A DNA stretch of 64,000 nucleotides from Alentia gelatinosa (taxonomy: Eukaryota > Annelida > Polychaeta > Phyllodocida > Polynoidae). Made by a program: the position numbers and the translations under genes. Numbering within the stretch: position 1 is the stretch's first letter; each line of letters begins with the position of its first letter. Positions 10,616-21,603 of the stretch are shown here, piece by piece. Below the pieces are notes generated by a model. That model did no database searches. It saw only the letters and a program-made list of their open reading frames with translations, and was not told where the DNA came from. The DNA lies in assembly GCA_950022655.1 (NCBI GenBank), contig OX465584.1, positions 50,264,723 to 50,328,722 on the forward strand, given 5' to 3'.

Positions 10616-10963
10616 ATGGCGGGAAACCGTGGAAAGATGCAGAACAGCCCACCTCCGGAGAGAGGTTCCATCTTCACCGGAGTGGGTTCTCCGAAACCCA
10701 AATCTCGTCTGCTCAACTCGAACATGTTCGGTTACGTTCCGGACGCCTTCTCCGACAAATCCCTCACGTTTGAGCAGGAGACGCCCGTGGACCGTCGCAA
10801 GCGTTTGGCCAAGGAGGCAGAGGAGAAGGAAGAGGAGGAGGCGAGACAGAAGGCGGAAGAGGAGGAGAAGGCCAAAGCGGAAGCGGAGCAGAACGCCACC
10901 AACGGAGAAGCGGAACTGGAAGTCGAGGAGGAGGTGCTGGCGCCCATGCCCGTCTCTGAAGCG
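10616..10963 (+). CDS. Coding first exon of an unrecognised host gene
   Basis: The start ATG has a strong Kozak context (CAGCATGG) eight bases after a good splice acceptor ending at 10,607. The frame runs 116 codons and stops being gene-like exactly at a donor, GCG/GTACGT (10,964), in phase 0. Residues 1-35 are basic and Pro/Ser-rich. Residues 35-50 include NMFGYVPDAFSDKS. Residues about 57-92 form a highly charged Lys/Glu/Ala stretch likely to be a helical coiled coil, followed by an acidic segment to residue 107. GC content is higher than the flanks. Beyond the donor the frame meets low-complexity DNA and homopolymer runs. I do not recognise the family. Further exons were not identified in the window. 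Confidence 0.6.
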
Positions 10964-12099
10964 GTACGTCTAGTTTATATTTACCGGGAGGGGGGAGCAT
11001 TCGGGTGGGCACACCTGGGACTACCAGGGCCTCTCGAACCTCCCCCACTGTCTTTGCCCCTGTCACCCACTCAATTATTTTTTTTTTTTTATGGTGCATT
11101 ACAAAATTTTCAAGTGGAACAAAATTAGGGTTTTTTTTGGCGGGGGGGGGGGGGGGGGGGGGGTTGGCACGTGGCCGCTCAAGTAAATGTACCTCTCTTC
11201 TTGTGGAAATTGTGTTGGAGGCAGTGACAGAGACTGTAGCTTTGGGTAGGTCATAACTGAAACAAAATTCATAGAGGAGTGTTCTTCCTGGTGTAACATA
11301 AGATTAAAATATAGTTTCTTTCATGGCAAATAGCTGCCTTAAATTGCGAAGTAATTCAATAGTTCACCCACTAGCTGGGTATTTCAGCAATTTGAATTTA
11401 CAAGGTGGTAGATAGGCACTAGTGGCCTAACCTGTACTCCAGGTAAAACAAGAACCTTTTTTAAAAAAGGTACGGCCTACATTCCTTTCATTCTCCCTCA
11501 ATTTAAATGTGTATCACAGGTATACATAAGGCATAACACCCACCTACTACGACGCACGTCGATGAGCTACGATAGACCTCCCAAAGAGGGTGGATATGAT
11601 TTAATCTCGATTAGTAAATCTTATTTTGCCAGCTGCATTCAGTATAATCTATATCTATTCAATAGTGACAGCTCTAGAAATATCCTTCTGCACTCATCTC
11701 CTGCATTTGAGGTAATTTTTTATACTGAAGTCTTTGAGGATGCACCCAGTGACCCTCTAACCTCGAGATGGGTGCTGGAAGGTCAATGAAGGGCTTTGAC
11801 GCTAATTGAGACTGAGAGTCATCACGAGGTTAGGAAAAGGCGATAAACGTCTGTGCTGGTCACTGGGATATACATTATAGTCATGACCTTAGACATTAGC
11901 TTATTAAGGCGATCAAAGAGATGAGCCGAAATATGAATTCTAATTTGGGAGTGATGGTTAGTGTATTCTACCTTCATTTATAGATCGTTTTCAAAGACAA
12001 AAAAATAGGGCACAACAGCTCTGCTCAGAGGCATATTTTCCGCTGTATATATGTTCTGATGCATATGTTTTTCTCACCCCTCGTGTTTTCTCGCCGCAG
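10964..12099 (+). other. Probable intron with homopolymer runs
   Basis: It contains a T-run (about 11,079-11,090) and a G-run of ~20 (about 11,143-11,163). A fragment at 11,537-11,590 (CACCCACCTACTACGAC) is related to the foldback at 51.1-51.5 kb. No second exon was identified. Confidence 0.35.
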
Positions 12100-12360
12100 A
12101 CTTAACAATGGGAATTCATATCCAACACCCAATGAGTATTTTAAAAAAACACTCATTGGGGGATGATGCCACCAAGGTTAGCCCATTAGTCAATGTTAAG
12201 GATGAAATTAATTCAGAAACCTATTTAAGTCTAGGGTCAGATCTCATCTCGTTTGAATTGCTATGTTATTCATGCGAATACGCCTTGTGAATTACTATAT
12301 GATTAAAACTCGATGTGATACAAGCTCTGACCCTAAACATTCATAGGTTTCCTCTATAAT
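12100..12360 (-). repeat. Palindromic repeat family L, reverse copy
   Basis: Reverse-complemented, this reads in the same order as 32,955-33,252: TAGAGGAAACC, a foldback containing AATTCACAAGGCG, the phrase GACCCTA, then CCCAATGAGT/ACTCATTGGG hairpin sequence. The centre is diverged relative to the full copy. The short open frame inside is not coding. Confidence 0.65.
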
Positions 12361-12720
12361 AACATTATTGTAATGTATAATGCTGATAGCAATAATGAGA
12401 ATTCACTGGTGCCAGTCAGTACAGTAGAGAAATGTGTGTAAGTCTCTCGGCACAAGATGGCCACTTCCACAACACAACAGCTATTTGCCCTATATGACAT
12501 AATTAAAAGGCAGATCCTATCAGATTAAATAGGAAAGATTCCTAAAACGTCCAAGTCAGATCTAGACAGCGTCGCGACACTGTCACGCTTTGCAGTGTTG
12601 TCGGCTCCGGCCACGAGGTGGCGGGTCCAGTTGTGTTCTATTTATAGCTCCACTCTGAGTCAGCCTGTCTGAGTGCTGCCTGTGATACTGTACAACCAGT
12701 AAGCCACTTCCGCCAAGCCG
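12361..12720. other. No gene; short repeat K fragment
   Basis: A reverse-strand fragment of dispersed family K lies at about 12,440-12,505. Nothing else is recognised upstream of the tRNA gene. Confidence 0.35.
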
Positions 12721-12792
12721 TCCCATATGGTCTAGTGGTTAGGATTCCTGCCTTTCACGCAGGCGGCCCGGGTTCGATTCCCGGTGTGGGAA
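12721..12792 (+). tRNA. tRNA-Glu (UUC anticodon)
   Basis: A 72-nt cloverleaf. The acceptor stem TCCCATA pairs with TGTGGGA (one G-U) and is followed by discriminator A. The anticodon stem CCTGC/GCAGG holds loop CTTTCAC, with anticodon TTC at 12,754-12,756. The T arm contains GGTTCGATTCC, the B box. The D arm contains TGGTCTAGTGGTTAGG, the A box region. There is no intron and no encoded CCA, as is normal for a nuclear gene. All stems pair, so it is probably functional rather than a tRNA-derived SINE. Confidence 0.95.
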
Positions 12793-12799
12793 GGATATG

Positions 12800-12804
12800 T
12801 TTTT
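12800..12804 (+). terminator. RNA polymerase III T-run terminator
   Basis: Five T residues begin eight bases after the mature 3' end of the tRNA, the normal position and form of a Pol III stop. Confidence 0.8.
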
Positions 12805-13470
12805 CATCTTCTTTAGGCTTTTTATAAAGATAATCGGGTTGAGATGACATCAAAGATTGAATAGACAGGAAAATCTCGTGGGTGATAACCACAATTACAA
12901 TGTTTACTTTTTAATCTACATCTATTGGTATTATATTAGCTTATTATTCCTGTTCACCCTCTCAAAATATAGCTTCAGAATAAGAGGTGGGCCAACTCAT
13001 AAACTGTTAACAAACTATCAAGAAAAAACTGTTGGCTGTTACCAAAGAAGTGGAGAGACAATTCCTTGCTATTACCTTGCACAATCGTATCAATAAATCA
13101 ACACAATAGAGCATTTAGATTGTGTTGGTATTCTGAATCTTTGACAATTATAATGGTAAATGGTAAGAATATGATATCTGGCAATATATTAGTTGAAATG
13201 GAAAAAAAATCTACTTTCAGAAACGTTTTGTAAATATTGCGAATGTCCCTTTGTTTTATTTTGAACAAGATTGAGAGGGCGTGAGGGTAAAATTTTAGGA
13301 GGGCCCTTTGATATTGTGGTGTTGGGGTTTTTAATGTGAAGTGATTAGAAGGGGATCGAGATCCACAACCACTGAAAAATACGCCTTGAGTTTTGGTTCC
13401 TGAGTAATCTACAAGCCAAAGCCGAGTGCGATTATGTAGCAAACCATGGCATATTTTCAGTGGCTATGGA
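12805..13470. other. No gene supported
   Basis: A 114-codon minus-strand open frame (13,098-13,442) has no recognisable domain and lies in AT-rich DNA. I read it as chance. Confidence 0.3.
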
Positions 13471-13739
13471 TCAAGTGCAGTTCAGATTTTATCTTTCCAA
13501 TATCACTGACTGACTGGCTAACGTTTGTGTCATTATCCCCCATTGAGTATATTTATACAATACCCGATAGGCGTTGGGAACTTCTCAATACTATGGGGGG
13601 AAACAGCAGGGGTGTGGAAATATAGAGGAAACCTATGAAAGTTTATGGTCAGAGCTTGTATCATGATCCCCATTGAGTTTTTTTTTTAAATACTCCATGG
13701 GCTTTTACTGATTTAGTATGAGTTCCCAATCTCATATTA
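13471..13739 (+). repeat. Rearranged family L fragments
   Basis: CCCCCATTGAGTAT and GGGCGTTGGG-like blocks match the second module of family L. From 13,622 the phrase GAGGAAACCTATGAAAG begins a second partial copy. The palindromic centre is missing, so this looks like a deletion derivative. Confidence 0.55.
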
Positions 13740-13912
13740 GGTGGATAATATATAAAGACATGGTTAGTGTGTCTGAATGGAATCTGTTCAGAGATATTTT
13801 GATAAAAAAAACTCACCGAATTCGAAGAATGAGGTGAGTATTTCTGACCAAAATATCGAGGAACAGATGGAATTCAGACACACTCACTATGTCTTTTTAT
13901 TATTATATACCT
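13740..13912. repeat. 173-bp foldback, ~62-bp arms
   Basis: The left arm (AAAGACATGGTTAGTGTGTC onward) is matched by the reverse complement of the right arm (AAAGACATAGTGAGTGTGTC onward) with a few mismatches. The centre has an inner stem CTCACC/GGTGAG around GAATTCGAAG. One arm plus the loop recurs at 61,341-61,430. No coding potential. The structure is a foldback element or hairpin MITE. Confidence 0.75.
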
Positions 13913-14824
13913 AAAAATCACTAAGAATGCCATTCTACAACTCACTAAATAGTAGAATGAGTGGTCACGTGGTACAGAGGGTAGTATGATACATATTACG
14001 CCATAGTGTGGACGAATGATATCATTACTACTAGGGCGTATACATGAGACATTCGTGCACCGGTATATAATAATAAAGATAAAGAACTGTTGTAGTTGAG
14101 GTGGGTTTGCCGAGTTTATAAGGTGAGGGTCTGTGGGGCGGTGTAAACCGCTGAGCGCTGAGATAGTGGAGAGCACGCCGCTTTGGGGTCCATATAGAGA
14201 ATTTCTACCACATGTCGATACTGGTGATCTTCAGGCACAAGTTCTACATCTCAACTTATCTCCTATTGTTTTCTTAGTCCATGTTTTCCTGGCCCACCTC
14301 CCGGTTACAGTACCTGGCAGCAGTTGGCTGCTGAGCTGGAACTCATGCTGATGCCTGGTGCCCTCAGGACATTCTCCTCATACTTTATTTACAGCACGAA
14401 TTACGGTAATATCCCTCAATATCTAGCTATTTCCGTTACAAGTGCCTGTCCCCGGTTATAAGAACACGCGTCCTTGGTGTTCTGTTGGCTGTTATCAGGT
14501 TGTATTTTGTGGGACTATTCTGGCGGTTATTTTGCGAGTATCTGGAGAGAAATGTCACCCGGGGCCGGGTGTTTACAGAGAAAGCACGCCACGCGGCGGT
14601 CTGCATGGCGGGGGCAGGCCGCTGGTGTTGTTGTGGGGATAACGTCGTGGGGAATGTGACTTGTGGGGGATTACGATGATGATGGAGTAAGGCTGTGCTT
14701 ATAGAGATCTCTACAATACTACAGTAACCTTAAAGCCGTCAGAACTGCTACTATTTGAGGATTGAGGCCAATTTTATGACCACCTTGTCTGCTCGTTTTT
14801 CTTTCTTTTTTAATTGTTTGTTTC
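13913..14824. other. No gene supported
   Basis: Several short open frames overlap in different frames (14,133-14,679) without domains or splice context. No repeat was recognised. Confidence 0.3.
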
Positions 14825-15283
14825 CTCCACTCGTGCGTCCCTCCGTCTGCGAGTCCCTCTGTCTGTCCATCCATCTGTTCAACCATCTGTCCCTACGTCC
14901 CTCTGCCCATCCGTCCATCCATCCCTCTGTCTCTCCTTCTGTCCATCCATCTCTCCATCTATCAATGTCTATCCGTCTGTCCCTCCATCCATCGACCTGT
15001 CAGCCCATTCTTCTGTCTCCTTCCTTCCTTCCTTCCTTCCTTCCTTCCTTCCTTCCTTCCTTCCTTCCTTCCTTCCTTCCTTCCTTCCTTCCTTCCTTCC
15101 TTCCTTCCTTCCTTCCTTCCTTCCTTCCTTCCTTCCTTCCTTCTTTCCTTCCTTCCTTCCTTCCTTCCTTCCTTGATTCCTTCCTTCCTTCCTTCCCTCC
15201 TTCCTTCCTGCCTGCCTTCCTTCCTTCCTTGATTCCTTCCTTCCTTCCTTCCTTCCTTCCTTCCTTCTTTCCTTCCTTCCTTC
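14825..15283 (+). repeat. Long TTCC microsatellite with degenerate leader
   Basis: Positions 15,018-15,283 are almost pure TTCC repeats with a few interruptions (TTTC, TGATT, CCTG). The preceding ~190 bp is a degenerate CCATCTGTCCNTC-type repeat from which the pure tract may have expanded. Long apparent proteins of FLPS or KEGR units on the two strands are simply this repeat translated. Confidence 0.95.
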
Positions 15284-16771
15284 ATTTATTCATTCCGCCT
15301 TTCCTCCTTCTTTACCTCTGTTTGTTTCTTCTATTCTTTCATTCTGAAATACATGAAGTGTGCATCCCAAGACTGCAACTTCGAACAAGCACATGGATCT
15401 TATTGACAAAACAAAACTCAGCAATTCATGAGGTACTTTCCACTGAAGAAAGTAATCCCAGAGACCATGCCAGACTTGACACCTCACACAACAGGAATAA
15501 GTGTATAATGTTTATTTTGCGATACTTGTATAAATCTCTTGCAGAAATAGATCACAAATCGCTCAGAAATGAGGATATATGATATATTGCCGTAACGTGG
15601 CAGATCTTGCCCCAAACATATACCTTGGCAGAGAGATTCAAGAAGAGTACAGGGTCTATGCTTGGTGAGTGACATGAAGCATTATTAGCATTCGAGCGAC
15701 AACTGCCTGATTATGACACTTGTTGGCATATGTGATCTATATAATTCCAAGGTAAACTGAAGGCTACTTGTGTGTGGAATAAAGTCTTTAGCTAAAAACG
15801 TTCGTCACATGTAAACTTCCCATTTGACCTGTTGACCTCCACGCTCACAGTATGTGGGTATTAATGAGAGGTGCTTTGACAAGAGTCCAGGGAGTGAAGG
15901 TGTTAATACGATACATGTGGGCGTGGTTCTCTCCATACATCACTGCCCCGTGATAAGGGACCCCCCCCCCCCCCCCCGCGCATATATGTACACGTCAGGC
16001 CAGTCTCAGCTTCCAGGAGCATGCATATCTCTCAGCGGTCACTGGAGAACTCGCCCCAAAACGAAGTCGCTCTGGGATTTTATAGAAAATTCGCCCCGAT
16101 TTGAAAAGCTTCTTATGTGCTTCAGTTTTAGGCCTCATATATTTATAAATTCTTACTCGCCATAGGGACTACTTTCTTCGTAGTCCCAGGAAAACGCAGC
16201 TCTGATCCGTACGCTATATTAATACCCTATGGCAAACGATGTAGCAACAGCTCAGCCACCAGCCCCATGTTTTGAATTACCCTCCCCCCCCCCAATTTTG
16301 AGGATTCCTGCTTAAAGAAGCACCCATATTATTGTGTTGAAACTGCTATAGTTCTGCCAACACAAAAGATATGGCAAGATCTGTCACTATTTGATTTTCT
16401 TGTAAAATCTTGCTAGGTTTCGAATACATGTAATTGTAAGCGTGTTTGCTGCTATGCATCGGTCTGGTTAAGCACCCTCGCCGCGTTCTTGCCACAATAG
16501 ACCGCGATATGTCGGCAATAGATCCTGAGGCGTCACAGTGGTGGAGCACCAAAATATACACACAATGAAAAAATATACAAATCATCGTGTGCAACATGTC
16601 GCAACAAAGGAGGCGCAACATATCGCGACACACTAAGATATAACAAGATATACCAAGATATAACACTTCAAATCCATCATGTTGGTGGAATCAACACTTA
16701 ACGGACAACAAATCACTTCAGAACGGCGCCCTTATTAAGTTAATTTGAGAACACTGCTGTAGTACTACTAC
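15284..16771. other. No gene supported; C-runs
   Basis: C-runs lie at about 15,961-15,977 and 16,283-16,292. The rest is AT-rich with no recognisable exon or repeat. Confidence 0.3.
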
Positions 16772-17272
16772 CAGGGTTCGTACAGAGCCTGGAAAACCTG
16801 GAAAAGCCTGGAATTATGCTTTTGGGTTTTCCAGGCCTGGAAAAGCCTGGAATTCTTAGAGAGAGCCCGGAAAAACCTGGAAGAGCCTGGAAAATTTAAT
16901 TTTGCATAAACATTTTTTTTTCAGTCTATGAAATTCTGGTCATTATTAGCTTTCCTTAACTATGTTACCTGACTGCCAATGAAATTTTAGTGACTTGGAT
17001 TAAATAGCTCCAAAAATCCTTTATTTGACCATTTTAAGCAATTGCTAATAATATAGAATGGATTTGATTATCTGTCTTCATATTTGAAAGTGGCAATTTT
17101 TTTTGTTGAAGATATCTATCCCAAACCTCTAGGAAGGAAGACTAAATTTGGTGATGAATCAGACATGGTTTTAAAAACAGTGACCAGATGTGCCTGGAAA
17201 AAACAATATTAGAGCCTTGAAAAGCCTGGAAAAAGCCTGGAATTTTATTGAGTTGTCTATGTACGAACCCTG
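16772..17272. mobile_element. Non-autonomous hAT-like element, copy 1
   Basis: It starts CAGGGTTCGTACA and ends with the exact reverse complement, a 13-bp TIR. Subterminal regions are full of GCCTGGAAAA repeats on both sides, a layout I associate with widespread animal hAT-type elements. Flanks TACTAC (16,766-16,771) and TGCTAC (17,273-17,278) are a probable 6-bp TSD with one mismatch. There is no transposase. Confidence 0.85.
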
Positions 17273-17748
17273 TGCTACAGAATGGGGCCGGGTCGGGTGT
17301 GAAGCAGAATAACGAGGTTACTCTATACTCGTTGGGCAGAGTAACCCTCCTCAGGCCACTTCTCAGTCTGTGTTTACATGACACCCACATTCAGGGCACT
17401 CTCCTAACCATGGTCCACAGTGATGCGAGATAATGTCTTAATCGACAGGCCAATCAGCAGCCAGGATTTGAGAAAGTGGGCAAGATACCTACATGGAGAT
17501 TTATACGTTCCTAACTGGATTTGCTTAATTCTGATATTTTGCTTAGTTCTGATATTTTGATGCTATTCAATGTTCCTGAAAGAGGTGAGATGAATCCAAA
17601 ACCGTACTCGAATTGTAAAATAAACAAAAACTCCACTTGTTTAGATGTGCCATAATCATCACTTGGCTCTACCTACATGATGATTACGGTACATCCAAAC
17701 TCGTTGAGTACTGCTTATTTTTGCAATTCTCGATACAGTTCTTTCTAA
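17273..17748. other. Spacer between the two hAT-like copies
   Basis: 476 bp of ordinary DNA. No similarity to either element and no gene was seen. Confidence 0.4.
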
Positions 17749-18256
17749 CAGGGTTCGTACAGAGCCTGGAAAAGCTGGAAAAGCCTGGAATTATGGTTTT
17801 GAGTTTTCCAGGCCTTGAAAAGCCTGGAATTCTCAAAGAGAGCCTGAAAAAAACTTGAAGAGCCTTGAAAATTTAGTTTTGCATAAAAAACTTTTTTTAG
17901 TCTATGGTATTCTTCTCATTATTAGCTTTCCTTAACTATGACACAAGACTGCCTATGAAATTTCAGTGACTTGGATTATTTGTCTTATTGAAGATATCCA
18001 TCCCAAACCACAGAAATTCCACAGGTAGGAAGGAAAGTGAAGGCTTTAACTAAATTTGGTGATGAATTAGATATGGTTTTAAAAACAGTGACCAGATATG
18101 ATATGCAGCCTTCAGAAAAAAAACAATGATTGTTTTTATTCACTAGCAAGATGGTATTGAATCACATTGTTATGTGCCTGGAAAAAATATATTAGAACCA
18201 TGGAAAAGCCTGGAAAAAGACTGGAATTTCAATGGGTTGTCTATGTACGAACCCTG
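17749..18256. mobile_element. Non-autonomous hAT-like element, copy 2
   Basis: It has the same 13-bp TIRs and the same GCCTGGAAAA subterminal repeats as copy 1, in the same orientation. It is flanked by a perfect 6-bp TSD, TTCTAA (17,743-17,748 and 18,257-18,262). It differs from copy 1 by several indels, including extra sequence around 18,090-18,165. No coding capacity. Confidence 0.9.
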
Positions 18257-19292
18257 TTCTAAGTCTATAGTATTGCGTGAAGACACCTCTACATTTACTT
18301 GATACACTCTGCTCGGCTCGTCGTCTGAGACTAGGCCACTCTTATCCTGGCAGTTTTCTGTCACGGTCGTGCTTCCCATATGGTAACTGTTACCTTTCTT
18401 ATTACCAGCAGTCTTTGATCTAGTAATAGGTAACATCATGAATGACTTCAGGGCCTGGTAGGCTGTAAGATATGGTTATTGCCATGTAAACTCTGGTTTA
18501 TGATATCATTATTGCCGTAACAGTACTACTATTACGTCAGTTAACTGATGGAGCGGGCAGCTGAAACGACCCTTTAGTGTTAAATATAATGATGCATAAA
18601 CTAGCTCGACTTTAACCTTTTCTACCAAGATTAGAGGCAAGGGTCTTTGGAAGTACCCCGTATGTCAGGACGGGTACTAGGCTTTGTTATAACACTAGGG
18701 GGCGGGCCAACTTTCCCTCGAACTTATATTCGATTTTTTAATTCATTAGTTCTGGATAAAATCAATGAGATTTGTAAATATCGCAAATAATGCCTCAAGG
18801 CATTATCCAGTATATGCTGGGGAATGGCTAAACGCATTTTCGCCCTGAATGGGTTAATTTAAAAAACCATTCTTTTAAATGGTTTTAAAAGAAGGATCTG
18901 TTTACTGAATCTCATTGTGTGAACGATATTGGAGGATGAGTTAGTAGGTATTGTTGAACAGTGTCAATGGATGAGCGATTAAAAACCAACTGCAATACAG
19001 CAGCTCACTTCGCTGCCTCTGTATTGTTAAAAAAGAAATTTTACCTAAAAAATAAAAAAATATTATCATTGATGGTTTTATGTTGACTGTTGTCCTGCTG
19101 AATCAACATTCAAGGTCAGAACCGTTGAATATGACCTTCAGACTAACAGTACAGCAGTGTGCTTATAAATGTGTGTTAAGATCGTCTCACAAGGTAAGCC
19201 TCTTCTTGGAGGAAATACGGCACAGAAATACCACACGTCGTTTGCGCTGCAGCGTAAACCCCACCACGCCGACTGCACACAGGCACAGCCTC
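18257..19292. other. Intergenic DNA with small hairpins
   Basis: Short perfect hairpins occur at 18,788-18,803 (AATGCCTCAAGGCATT) and about 18,862-18,888 (AAACCAT/ATGGTTT). No exon is recognised. The sharper hairpin at 18,992 is listed separately. Confidence 0.35.
18992..19027. repeat. Small hairpin with CACTTCG loop
   Basis: CAATACAG and its near complement CTGTATTG enclose GCAGCTCACTTCGCTGC. The inner GCAG/CTGC stem and TTCG centre resemble the larger foldbacks in this window. Confidence 0.45.
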
Positions 19293-19460
19293 AGTGTTCG
19301 CTCTAGACCTGCTCAAGTCTTTGATTATGGACATAATCAAGAAATTAACTACTTTGCAACATCTGAATTTCTCCTAACGCCTGACAAGGCCTTGTATCCT
19401 GGCGAGGAGGGTGGAGTAGGTGGAGGCCTAGGAGGGGTAGACATAGGAGACAGGGACAGG
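19293..19460 (+). repeat. SINE-like family G copy
   Basis: It contains CTCAAGTCTTTGATTATGGA and, after a diverged middle, CTTGTATCCTGGCGAGGAGG and a purine-rich tail like the other copies. The open frame across it is not a gene. Confidence 0.5.
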
Positions 19461-19572
19461 GGTCGGGATAGGCATAGGAGACTAATAAGGAACTTCATCG
19501 AGATCTAGAGCCACTGACAATATGTCATGAGATTTGGGTCTGGAGTAATAATCTCACGAGTGCGGTACAGAT

Positions 19573-19710
19573 TTTATCTCACCCCTATCACTAACTATTT
19601 GGCTTAAATGTGTTACATTATCCCCCATTGAGTATTTTTCAACAATACTACAAGGGCATTGAGTACGAGTTTCAATGTTAAGTCAATTGGGAAAAATACC
19701 GGGGGTCTGA
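19573..19710 (+). repeat. Family L second-module fragment
   Basis: It starts TTTATCTCACCC and carries the family hairpin ATTATCCCCCATTGAGTATT with a partial complement. The right inverted end is missing or decayed. Confidence 0.55.
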
Positions 19711-20397
19711 AGCCAGTCATTCCCGAGTCTCACAACCTCAAACAGCAGACGACTTTCGACTATATTCCCGCCTCGAAAGATGCTCCGCATTGAGGGTTTG
19801 GGGGTGGGGGTAAACAATTCTCGAAATGTTTTCTTTTATCTGTTCTATTGCATGCAAGATTTAGTGGAGCTGCATTCATGAGCTATTAGAATAGATTGCT
19901 ATTCTCATACATCATTCCACAAATATTTTATTTTTTTTATACCTATAATAATTTCCGAATTCTTCGTTTGCGTTTGCATGAATTTATTGGCAACCATCAA
20001 CTGATTTCATGGGATTTCAATGAAATATCTAACACTGGAAAATAGCAAACCAACTTATTCCAATACCGGTAAATGCAAAAGTTGGCACACCTTCTGACAA
20101 AATACCATACCCAGTCATTTATAAAATGGATCATGGTTTCCCAAATCGGACGATAGGCAGCAAAACCAGGGTTGCTTTCTTTCCCGTGTCCGCTGCACCA
20201 CCCATTGACGTCTCATAGCAAGGGGCCAGGAGTAGTTGAGTATTTTTTGTCAGCCAATGTAAATCTCATTAAAGACGCCATGCGCGTTCGGCTTAACAAA
20301 CAAATACGGGACGGGGGGGGGGGGGGGGGGGGGGCGTCGTCTGGCCACTACTCCACCACCTGGTGTGAGAACCTGGACCACTTTGTAAGGTAAACAC
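19711..20397. other. No gene; G-run
   Basis: A G-run of more than 20 bases lies at about 20,311-20,334. No exon or repeat family is recognised. Confidence 0.3.
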
Positions 20398-20800
20398 CGC
20401 CCGCTCACCCCCTCCTCCCCTCACCCCTTTACTCCTCACCTCTCCCCCCTCCTCCCCTCCTCCCCTCAGCTCCTCCTTTCACCTCTCCCCCTTCTCTCAC
20501 TCACCCGCTCACACCCCTCCCCCCTCCTCTCACCCCTCACGCCCCTCACACTCCTCCCCTCCTCTCCTCACATCCTTATCTCCTCCCCTCACCCCCTGCC
20601 CCTCCCCTCACACCCTCATCCCCTCCCCTCACCCCTCACCCCACTCATACCCCTGGCCCCCTCCCCTCACCCCCTCACCCTCTTACCTCTTCACCCCCTC
20701 ACCTCTCACCCCCTAACACCCCCTCCCCCTCCCCTCACCCCCCTCACCCCTCCCTTCACCCCCTCCTTCACCCCCTCACCCTCCTTTCCCTGCCCAACCT
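20398..20800 (+). repeat. C/T-rich low-complexity tract
   Basis: About 400 bp of nearly pure pyrimidine on this strand, built from irregular CCCCTCACCCC and CCTCCCCTC units. Length and strand asymmetry suit a triplex-prone or minisatellite tract. No coding meaning. Confidence 0.85.
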
Positions 20801-21603
20801 CCATCCAAACCAACATCACGTTTCGGGTTCCCACAGAATTGAACTTGAAATTGAATTGAAGTCCCTGTGGCCTACCCCTCTACCTTCCTGTCCAACTCCC
20901 TTACCCCTTCCCCTATACTCCACCTTAACTTTAGACAGGCTTCAGTCCCTATGTCCCTCCTGACACTTTATTCCTTGGCCTGTCAGAAGAATGGTACATA
21001 GTGTAATGCATTTATCCCGATTTTTTGGGGGTTATTCCATCAATGTTCATAATCACAGACTTGAACACGTCTACATGGAACCACCCCAGAAAAAGGAACC
21101 CGACTCCAAATAGCGGAAGATGCATGCAGAAAAAACATAGCTTTTTTTACGAAATTGGAATGGGAATATCCTGAACACCTCAAGGCCGCACTGTGAAATA
21201 CTCTTCAAAGACAGTCTTTGTCGTGTGCTATGTGGTCAATGTGAGGGATGAGAGTGGGCTCCTGTGCCTGGAGATCACACACATCACTCACCAGGTGTTG
21301 CTACCCACAGCTGGACATGACGATCACTCTCCAAGCAGATAGGTGGATTCTTCCTCTCTGCATTTCTTCTTTCGTAAACTGAAGGTAATCTTGCCAAGGG
21401 ATCTCATTGGCTTTGATGACGAAAGTTAGTGAAAGGAAACTGAGCCCATCATATGATTTGTTTTGTTGATACACTCCTTCATTAGGATTAGTTTTAGACT
21501 GGCTACGTCCCTATGACCCCCCCCCCCCCCCCCCACACACACCTTAATCATACTCCACTCCACCTCAGCTGGGACATTCCTGGGCATTTCAGGTGCCAGG
21601 GGG
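20801..21603. other. Intergenic; C-run and short family G fragment
   Basis: A reverse-strand fragment of family G (ATGTTCATAATCACAGACTT) lies near 21,042-21,075. A C-run is at about 21,517-21,533. No exon is supported. Confidence 0.3.

Noticed and set aside
12108..12290. 60-residue frame
   Set aside because: Lies wholly inside the reverse copy of palindromic family L.
14755..15582. 275-residue plus-strand frame and opposing 107-residue frame
   Set aside because: They are translations of the TTCC microsatellite and its degenerate leader.
16772..18256. Tandem duplication of one element
   Set aside because: Each copy has its own TIR pair and its own distinct target duplication.
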